Assembly: GCF_017549005.1 (NCBI RefSeq)
Contig: NZ_JAFYYT010000053.1
Span: 43,149 to 107,148, forward strand
Length of the DNA: 64,000 nt
Origin: Ruminococcus sp.
GTDB taxonomy: Bacteria > Bacillota > Clostridia > Oscillospirales > Ruminococcaceae
Direction: 5' to 3'
The position numbers and the translations under genes were made by a program. Of the stretch, positions 58,169 to 64,000 are shown piece by piece. Position 1 is the stretch's first letter, and every line of letters begins with the position of its first letter. Below the pieces are notes generated by a model. That model was not told where the DNA came from, searched no databases, and saw only the letters and a program-made list of their open reading frames with translations.

Positions 58169-59350
58169 TCAGCCAGCTTTACCTGTCTTTTTGTTTGATA
58201 CAACGTCAAAGATAACAGCTATAAGAAGAACTGCACCCTTGACTACGTACTGCCAGTTGTTATCAAGTCCCTTGATGGACATACCCTGGTTGATAACGCC
58301 GAGAAGGATAGCTCCGACTACGACGCCGCCTACAGTACCGCTTCCGCCGTATGCCGAAGCACCGCCGATGAAGCATGAACCGATAGCGTCCATCTCAAAC
58401 GAGTTACCTGTATCGCCGTTAACAGAGCCAACACGCGCTGCAACGAGAAGTCCCGAAAGACCTGCGAGGAGCGACATTGATGTATAAGCGAGGAAGTATA
58501 CTTTCTTTGTGTCGATACCAGAAAGCTTTGTAGCCTTTTCGTTTCCGCCGACTGCATAGAAGTAACGTCCGAAAGCAGTCTTTGATGTGATGAATGCATA
58601 GATGAATACTATTGCAAGCACCCAGATAGCCATTACAGGGATTCCCTTATAGTGTGCTATCTTCCATGTGTAAGCCAGCACGAGAACGTCGATAACGATT
58701 ATCTTTGCAAACTGTGATACGGCAGAAACCTGCTTGTAGCCCTTCTTAGCCTTCTTTATACGGTTGAGGAATGTGATAACCACAAGAGCTGCTGCAATAA
58801 TGATACCCAGAATGAAAGCAGACCACTTTACGTCCTTGGTGTCAATTCCCGGAACTTCGATATAGGAAGCGAAGATGTCAAGGAACTTCTTTCCTACAGT
58901 ACCGTCAGACTGAGGGATAGCGATAGTCTTTGAATCGAGTATCGCACGGCCGAAGCCTCTGAACAGGAACATTCCCGCAAGAGTACAGATAAACGGCGGA
59001 ATATGTATGTAACCTATCCAGAATCCCTGCCACATACCGATGAGACAAGCAAATATCAGGCAGAGGCAGATGACGATTATCGGGTTCATATTATGCTTTG
59101 TAAGCATCTGAGCCGCTATAGCTCCTATGAGGCAGACTGTAGAGCCTACCGAAAGGTCGATGTTACCGCCTGTGAGGATACACATGAGCATACCGCAAGC
59201 AAGCACCAGAACGTATGCGTTCTGTATCAGAAGGTTTGAAAGATTCTGTGGATAAAGGAGACGTCCTTCAGTCCAAAGAGAAAAGAATATAAATACAACG
59301 ACGAGCGCGATGACCATCGTGTACTTTTTTATGAAAGTTTTAGCGTTCAT
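58169..59350 (-). CDS. monosaccharide ABC transporter permease (XylH/GguB-type)
   Basis: 393 residues, AAGGAG upstream. About ten membrane helices of the BPD_transp_2 family; MLMCILTGGNIDLSVGSTVCLIGAIAAQ (about 54-82) is the signature of ribose/xylose permeases, and GLSGLLVAARVGSVNGDTGNSFEMDAIGSCFIGGASAYGGSGTVGG (about 295-340) the conserved coupling region. Longer than RbsC by an inserted segment (KKAKKGYKQVSAVSQ), as in the ChvE-GguAB group. Imports the sugar delivered by the binding protein at 61052. Nineteen bases after the ATPase gene. Confidence 0.93.
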   Translation of the reverse strand: MNAKTFIKKYTMVIALVVVFIFFSLWTEGRLLYPQNLSNLLIQNAYVLVLACGMLMCILTGGNIDLSVGSTVCLIGAIAAQMLTKHNMNPIIVICLCLIFACLIGMWQGFWIGYIHIPPFICTLAGMFLFRGFGRAILDSKTIAIPQSDGTVGKKFLDIFASYIEVPGIDTKDVKWSAFILGIIIAAALVVITFLNRIKKAKKGYKQVSAVSQFAKIIVIDVLVLAYTWKIAHYKGIPVMAIWVLAIVFIYAFITSKTAFGRYFYAVGGNEKATKLSGIDTKKVYFLAYTSMSLLAGLSGLLVAARVGSVNGDTGNSFEMDAIGSCFIGGASAYGGSGTVGGVVVGAILLGVINQGMSIKGLDNNWQYVVKGAVLLIAVIFDVVSNKKTGKAG

Positions 59351-59369
59351 GTTACACTCCTTCGATCAT

Positions 59370-60905
59370 TTATTTTTTGTCAGACTGAAGGATAGCGGAC
59401 ATGATCTTTTCCTGCGTTGCTTCTGACGCAGGCATTTCCGCAACCATTCTGCCTTCGTTCATAACGTATATACGATCGCACATACCGAGCAGCTCGGGCA
59501 TTTCAGAGGATATCATTATCACGGATTTGCCCTGTGCCACAAGGTCGTTCATTATGCAGTATATCTCGTACTTAGCGCCGACGTCGATACCTCTTGTAGG
59601 CTCGTCGAGTATGAGCACCTCAGGATCGGCGAACATCCACTTGGCAAGCAGCACCTTCTGCTGATTACCGCCCGAAAGATTGCCGACAGCCTGCTGTACG
59701 GAAGGCGTCTTTGTACGAAGCTTTTCCTTGTACTCATCCGCAACTGCATTTTCCTTGTTGACGTCAACTATGCCCTTATTGCACACCTTTTCAAGACGCG
59801 CCATAGTTGTGTTCTGAGCAATGCTCTGCTCGAGGATAAGACCGTTTCCCTTTCTGTCCTCGGTAACGTATGCAAGACCTGCCTCGATAGCGTCACGGAC
59901 GTTCCTGAGGCTCTTGTCCTGACCGTCGATCTTCAACTCGCCGCTGATATTCGTACCGTATGATCTTCCGAAGATAGACATTGCAAGCTCAGTACGTCCT
60001 GCGCCCTGCAATCCCGAGAAGCCGACTATCTCGCCGCGATGAACATTGAACGAAACGTTGTCAACGACCTTTTTCTCGTTGTATATGGGGTGATGAACGC
60101 TCCAGTTCTTCACTTCCATACCTATCTTGTCGCTCACGTTATGTTCACGTGCAGGATAACGGTCACTGAGCTCACGGCCGACCATTCCGCGTATGATACG
60201 TGCTTCGTCGATATTATGGGCTTCATTGTCGATAGTCTCGATAGTCGAGCCGTCGCGGAGGACCGTGATCTTATCGGCAACGTAGGAAATTTCGTTGAGC
60301 TTATGGGAAATAATGATCGAAGTCATGCCGTCCTTCTTGAATCCGAGAAGAAGGTCAAGAAGCATTTTTGAATCCTCTTCATTAAGAGATGAGGTAGGCT
60401 CGTCGAGTATGAGCAGCTTAACGTTCTTGCTGAGAGCCTTTGCGATCTCAACGAGCTGCTGCTTACCTGTACCGATGTCCTTTATGAGAGTGGTCGCCTC
60501 TTCTTTAAGGCCTACCTGTTTCATATGCTCCCTTGCTTCGTGATAGGTTTTGTCCCAGTCTATTCCGAAGCGTCCCTTGCGCTCGTTTCCGAGGAACATA
60601 TTCTCACCGATGGAAAGCTCGGGGATAAGCGCAAGCTCCTGGTGTATGATAACTATTCCCTTTTCTTCACTGTCGTGAAGCGTTTTGAACTGGCAGATCT
60701 CGCCGTTATACACGATATCGCCTGTATAGCTTCCGAAAGGATAGGTTCCGCTGAGAACGTTCATAAGCGTGGATTTTCCTGCGCCGTTTTCACCTACAAG
60801 GGCGTGTATCTCGCCGGAGCGGACCTGTAAATTAACATTATCGAGAGCCTTTACACCGGGGAACTCTTTAGTGATATTTTTCATTTCAAGAATAAACTCT
60901 GCCAA
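59370..60905 (-). CDS. sugar ABC transporter ATP-binding protein, two cassettes (XylG/GguA-type)
   Basis: 511 residues from a TTG start at 60905 that is six bases after GGAGGG. Two nucleotide-binding domains in one chain: Walker [10 protein letters not shown] (about 36-44) and the degenerate second GLQGAGRTE (about 293), signatures of the form GTGKQQL (about 145) and LSGGNQQKV (about 403), Walker [10 protein letters not shown] (about 165) and VLILDEPTR (about 423). This arrangement is specific for ribose/xylose-type importers (CUT2 family). Confidence 0.94.
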   Translation of the reverse strand: MAEFILEMKNITKEFPGVKALDNVNLQVRSGEIHALVGENGAGKSTLMNVLSGTYPFGSYTGDIVYNGEICQFKTLHDSEEKGIVIIHQELALIPELSIGENMFLGNERKGRFGIDWDKTYHEAREHMKQVGLKEEATTLIKDIGTGKQQLVEIAKALSKNVKLLILDEPTSSLNEEDSKMLLDLLLGFKKDGMTSIIISHKLNEISYVADKITVLRDGSTIETIDNEAHNIDEARIIRGMVGRELSDRYPAREHNVSDKIGMEVKNWSVHHPIYNEKKVVDNVSFNVHRGEIVGFSGLQGAGRTELAMSIFGRSYGTNISGELKIDGQDKSLRNVRDAIEAGLAYVTEDRKGNGLILEQSIAQNTTMARLEKVCNKGIVDVNKENAVADEYKEKLRTKTPSVQQAVGNLSGGNQQKVLLAKWMFADPEVLILDEPTRGIDVGAKYEIYCIMNDLVAQGKSVIMISSEMPELLGMCDRIYVMNEGRMVAEMPASEATQEKIMSAILQSDKK

Positions 60906-60987
60906 TTATATCCCTCCTTTACCATGTCTGAAACAGCGATTTTACGGGGTATTTTTTCCGAATGCGCCTAATTTCATTCAGAAAAAA

Positions 60988-61019
60988 GGGACGGACTCAG
61001 TCCGTCCCCCATTTTTTCA
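60988..61019 (-). terminator. intra-operon hairpin after the binding-protein gene
   Basis: GGGACGGA (60988-60995) / TCCGTCCC (61001-61008); T6 follows on the minus strand. Between the SBP stop and the ATPase start, so it should reduce read-through or protect the 5' message and raise binding protein over pump subunits. Confidence 0.75.
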
Positions 61020-61051
61020 GACATTATGATTTATAATATGTTATTTCTTCA

Positions 61052-62263
61052 TCAGGTCGTAGAAGCTGTTGATTCAAGATACTTATTGTTGCTGTCCCAC
61101 TTATAAAGTCCTGTATCTACAAGCTTATCAAGTGAATCCTTTGTGATAACATAAGGAACGAGCAGATATGAAGGAACTACCTTAACGCCGTTGTTGTATG
61201 ACTCTGTATCATACTTTGCCTCAGCTGAGAGTGAAAGGCTTGCGTCAGGTGTCTGACCTGAAAGAATAGCCTTTGCAACGTCGAGAGTAACGCCTGCCTC
61301 ATCGCTTACGTTCTTGTATACTGTCATTGACTGCTTGCCGTCAACGATGTTCTGGAGGTTAGCGATATCGCCGTCCTGACCTGTTACGAGAGGAGCATTG
61401 CCTCCGCTGTAGTCAGAGTCGATAGCCTTTGCAACACCGAGAGCTGTTGAGTCGTTTGAGCAGAGTGCAACATCGAGCTTTGTACCGTCTGAGTAGTAAG
61501 AAGCAAGAGTGTTCTGCATATTCTCGAATGCCTTATCAGTAGACCATGTAGGTGTAGCTACCTGCTCGAAAGTAGTCTTGCCCGAAGGAACCTTGAGCAC
61601 GCCCTTTGAGATATAGTCCTTGAGAACATCGTAAGCGCCGTTGAAGAAGAAGCCTGCATTGTTATCTGCAGGGTCGCCTGCTGTGAACTCGATATTGAAA
61701 GGACCTGCCTCGCTGTCAAGCTTGAGGGTATCGCGTACAAACTCGCCCTGGAGCTTACCAACGGTGTAGTTATCGAATGATACATAGTAAGAAACAGCGT
61801 CTGTGTTCATGATAAGACGGTCATAAGCGATAACAGGGATATCTACAGCCTTAGCGTCGGCAAGTGTCTGAGAGAGGGTCTCGCCGTCGATAGCAGCGAT
61901 AAGGAGAAGATCTACCTTATCTGCGATCATTGACTGGATATCGTTGTTCTGCTGCTCTGTCTTATTGTCTGAGTACTTGAGCTCAACATCATAGCCTGCT
62001 GCCTCAAACTGCTCCTTGAGGTATTCGCCGTCACGGTTCCAACGCTCGAGAGATTTTGTAGGCATAGCAATTCCGACAGTCTTCTTGCCGCCGCTGTTTG
62101 AATCGCCGTCGTTGTTTGCTTCGGCGTCGTCCTTCTTAGCTGCGGTAGTAGTCTTAGTGTCGTTATTGCTGCTGTTGTTGTCTGATGAGCTTGAATTATC
62201 GCCGCATGAAGCGAGTGAACCTAACATCACCAGAGTTGAGAGTACTGCAAGAAACTTTTTCAT
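61052..62263 (-). CDS. monosaccharide-binding lipoprotein (ChvE/XylF-type)
   Basis: 403 residues, AAGGAGG upstream. Lipoprotein signal LVMLGSLASCGDN (Cys 20) and a Ser/Asn/Asp-rich linker (about 21-60), then a type I periplasmic binding fold: KKTVGIAMPTKSLERWNRDGEYLKEQFEAAGYDVELKYSDN, DLLLIAAIDGETLSQTLADAK, IPVIAYDRLIMNTDAVSYYVSFDN (sugar pocket), and LVTGQDGDIANLQNI. It closely follows the ChvE pattern, which binds xylose, glucose, galactose or arabinose. First gene of the operon, with a strong promoter. Confidence 0.93.
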   Translation of the reverse strand: MKKFLAVLSTLVMLGSLASCGDNSSSSDNNSSNNDTKTTTAAKKDDAEANNDGDSNSGGKKTVGIAMPTKSLERWNRDGEYLKEQFEAAGYDVELKYSDNKTEQQNNDIQSMIADKVDLLLIAAIDGETLSQTLADAKAVDIPVIAYDRLIMNTDAVSYYVSFDNYTVGKLQGEFVRDTLKLDSEAGPFNIEFTAGDPADNNAGFFFNGAYDVLKDYISKGVLKVPSGKTTFEQVATPTWSTDKAFENMQNTLASYYSDGTKLDVALCSNDSTALGVAKAIDSDYSGGNAPLVTGQDGDIANLQNIVDGKQSMTVYKNVSDEAGVTLDVAKAILSGQTPDASLSLSAEAKYDTESYNNGVKVVPSYLLVPYVITKDSLDKLVDTGLYKWDSNNKYLESTASTT

Positions 62264-62349
62264 TAGATTTTCCTCCTTAAATGTTAAAATTAATATGTGA
62301 AAAAATTATTGCCTTACATTAATTTATAACTTTCTTCCTGATACTTAGT

Positions 62350-62378
62350 ATTCTACACAATATTCCCCCCATTGTCAA
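62350..62378 (-). promoter_or_regulatory. promoter of the monosaccharide ABC operon
   Basis: Minus-strand TTGACA (62373-62378), 17 bases, TAGAAT (62350-62355), about 80 bases before the SBP start. Confidence 0.7.
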
Positions 62379-62619
62379 TACGTTATATATTAACTTTGGT
62401 GGATTGTATAATTTGATAGCAGCAAATATGTGAAATATGCTAAAGGATTATATACGTTTTGTGATTTTTTTAAAGATTATTACAAGAAACGACACCAAAA
62501 AACCTCGAATGTCCACACAGTTCCACACATAATTTTTACCTAAAAAGAACGGGAGCAATATGCAGATATTGCTCCCGTAAAAATCATATTAACTTTATAA
62601 AAGGATCTTTAGTCAGCGC
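62379..62619 (-). terminator. gap with 13-bp-stem terminator of the GH16 gene (62549-62578)
   Basis: ACGGGAGCAATAT (62549-62561) / ATATTGCTCCCGT (62566-62578), loop GCAG; TTCTTTTT follows on the minus strand. The rest of this short gap is AT-rich without a gene. Confidence 0.85.
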
Positions 62620-64000
62620 TTACTGCTTGTTGTATGTTGCCCACTGATAACGAGCTGTAAGCGGAGTTCTTCCGTCATAGTGGTTCAGCCAGTCGTCAAC
62701 ACCTGTACCCGGCCATACGTTCATCATAAGCTTACCGGGTGTCTGAGGAATGTTGTCATAAGCTGTGTATACTGCCTTTCCGTCAACGTACCATGTGATA
62801 TGGTCGCGCTGCCAGTCGAAGCCGTATGTATGGAAGCCCTGTGAAGCGTCGAAGCCGAGGTCATAGAGCTTTTCGTGGTCAGCCTTACCATTTGTATAGT
62901 AATTGAACTGAACCTTTGTAGTGTCCTTGCCAAGGATCTCGATATCTATCTCGTCCCATGGATTATTGTCAGACTCACCTGTATAAGTGAAGAACGAAGA
63001 TACAACACCGTTGTTCTTTATAGCCTGCATAGATGTCTCATAGTAACCGAAACCATAGAAATCGTTGGTTCTGTACTCAGCACCTGCATAGTTGTACTTG
63101 CCTGTGTTATCCTTGTCGATAGTGAGCTCGAGCGCACCGTTTCTGAAAGCAGTCTGAGACTTGTACCAGCCGCAGTCGAAAGGATTGCCGTTTGTCCAGC
63201 CGTCAGAAGCTATGAAGTAACGTGAAGAACCGGTCCTGAAGTCATCAGCCATTGTAGCAGAGCTGTTGAAGCTGCCTGTTGAAGCGCCTCCGTTGCCCTG
63301 ATTCTGGTTCTGATTGTTGTTCTGCTGGTTGTTCCAGTCATTTACTTCCCAGTTGTACCATGAGTTGTTGTTATTCTGCTGGTTCCAGTCATTATTCTGC
63401 TGACCCTGATTCCAGTTGCTCCAGTCGTTCTGCTGCTGTCCCTGATCCCAGTTGTTCTGCTGATTCTGATTGTTCCAGTTGTTTACGTCCCAGTTATTCC
63501 AGTCCTGACCGCCCTGATTCCACTGATTCTGGTTGTTCCAGTCATTATTCTGGTTCCACTGGTTCTGATTATTCCAGTCATTGTTCTGGTTCCACTGGTT
63601 CTGATTGTTCCAGTCATTATTCTGCTGTCCCTGATTCCAGTTGTTCCAGTCATTCTGCTGCTGTCCCTGGTTCCAGTTGTTCTGCTGATTCTGATTGTTC
63701 CAGTCATTTACATTCCAGTTGTTCCAGTCAAAACCGCCCTGATTCCACTGATTCCAGTCATTATTCTGCTGCTGACCGTTGTTCCAGTTATTCCAGTCGT
63801 TGTTCTGCTGGCCCTGGTTCCAGTTATTCCAGTCGTTGTTCTGCTGGCCCTGGTTCCAGTTATTCCAGTCGTTATTCTGCTGACCCTGGTTCCAGTTGTT
63901 CCAGTCGTTGTTCTGCTGTCCCTGATTCCAGTTGTTCCAGTCGTTATTCTGCTGTCCCTGATTCCAGTTGTTCCAGTCGTTGTTCTGCTGTCCCTGGTTC
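62620..64000 (-). CDS. GH16 beta-glucanase (licheninase-like) with N/Q/W-rich repeat linker; 5' end beyond window
   Basis: At least 460 codons, open to the window edge on the 5' side; an internal Met at 63252 is just the start of the catalytic domain. That domain (about 210 residues to the stop) is a bacterial 1,3-1,4-beta-glucanase: catalytic signature DEIDIEILG, plus [20 protein letters not shown] at its start, FFTYTG, and the C-terminal [14 protein letters not shown]. It should cleave lichenan or cereal beta-glucan outside the cell. Before it lies a long low-complexity linker of Asn, Gln, Trp and Gly in tandem repeats. No dockerin follows the enzyme; any signal peptide, second catalytic domain or binding module would be further right. 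Confidence 0.92.
   Translation of the reverse strand, partial: NQGQQNNDWNNWNQGQQNNDWNNWNQGQQNNDWNNWNQGQQNNDWNNWNQGQQNNDWNNWNQGQQNNDWNNWNNGQQQNNDWNQWNQGGFDWNNWNVNDWNNQNQQNNWNQGQQQNDWNNWNQGQQNNDWNNQNQWNQNNDWNNQNQWNQNNDWNNQNQWNQGGQDWNNWDVNNWNNQNQQNNWDQGQQQNDWSNWNQGQQNNDWNQQNNNNSWYNWEVNDWNNQQNNNQNQNQGNGGASTGSFNSSATMADDFRTGSSRYFIASDGWTNGNPFDCGWYKSQTAFRNGALELTIDKDNTGKYNYAGAEYRTNDFYGFGYYETSMQAIKNNGVVSSFFTYTGESDNNPWDEIDIEILGKDTTKVQFNYYTNGKADHEKLYDLGFDASQGFHTYGFDWQRDHITWYVDGKAVYTAYDNIPQTPGKLMMNVWPGTGVDDWLNHYDGRTPLTARYQWATYNKQ
63300..64000 (-). repeat. 36-base tandem repeat coding for N/Q/W-rich dodecapeptides
   Basis: From about 63780 to the edge the DNA is a nearly perfect 36-base tandem repeat (period units at roughly 63785, 63821, 63857, 63893, 63929, 63965) coding [12 protein letters not shown]; synonymous third-base differences distinguish copies. 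From 63300 to 63780 the same words occur in irregular order. It is likely to vary in copy number. Confidence 0.85.

Noticed and set aside
63780-64000. CRISPR-like regular 36-base repeats
   Set aside because: The units are contiguous without spacers, in frame with a GH16 enzyme and differ at third codon positions. It is a coding tandem repeat.

Overview
The window looks like a chromosomal segment of a gut or rumen Firmicute of the Ruminococcus type (Oscillospiraceae). The evidence is two secreted dockerin proteins plus a dockerin-like module in a third, a GH16 beta-glucanase with a Gln/Asn/Trp-rich linker, a CotH protein, AAGGAGG-type ribosome binding sites, sigma-A promoters with 17-bp spacers, and TGA used as a normal stop. 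Species cannot be fixed from the sequence alone; R. albus or R. flavefaciens relatives fit best.

1-14.3 kb: a WXG100 / coiled-coil / TPR operon (type VII secretion-like, running off the left edge); a Zn/Cd efflux operon (HMA chaperone, P1B-2 ATPase, DUF89 protein) behind a promoter with an ArsR/SmtB-like palindrome; a MoxR ATPase with a VWA/DUF2201 partner; a membrane protein; an AGCS amino-acid symporter; and a copper operon (CsoR, CopA with a fused CopZ-like tail that has its own Shine-Dalgarno).

14.4-31 kb: CotH (signal peptide out of frame by one base), MATE exporter behind a structured leader with a terminator, YbaK/ProX deacylase, two anchored esterases divergent from TetR and an MFS transporter, two dockerin proteins, two metallo-beta-lactamase-fold hydrolases, a methyltransferase/kinase pair, and decayed pieces of a CmpB-type permease, IS256 transposase, CorA-like transporter and RhuM.

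31-37.8 kb: a mobile-element graveyard at tRNA-Trp: hsdR remnant, tyrosine-integrase tail, large serine recombinase, about 1.7 kb of repeat-rich non-coding DNA, a BspA-type leucine-rich-repeat protein, and a WYL gene cut by a deletion that also truncates a lipoprotein gene.

37.9-55.2 kb: an island of redox and electrophile-handling genes (five flavodoxin/FMN-reductase proteins, two aldo/keto reductases, a nitroreductase, NmrA/YwnB-type NAD(P)-binding proteins, hydrolases) under two LysR, one Rrf2 and one TetR regulator. The most interesting locus is here: a single operon ywnB - Rrf2 - PNPOx/ferredoxin - zinc macrodomain - class M sirtuin (48.4-51.9 kb), which joins reversible protein ADP-ribosylation to redox control without the GcvH-L/LplA2 genes of the characterised SirTM loci. 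Regulatory palindromes can be read at both LysR circuits, centred near -65 of the target promoters as is classical for this family.

55.4-64 kb: a class I amidotransferase with a terminator hairpin at the very start of its transcript, resolvase fragments, a small membrane-protein operon, a complete ChvE/XylFGH-type monosaccharide ABC importer, and the GH16 glucanase whose repeat linker runs off the right edge.
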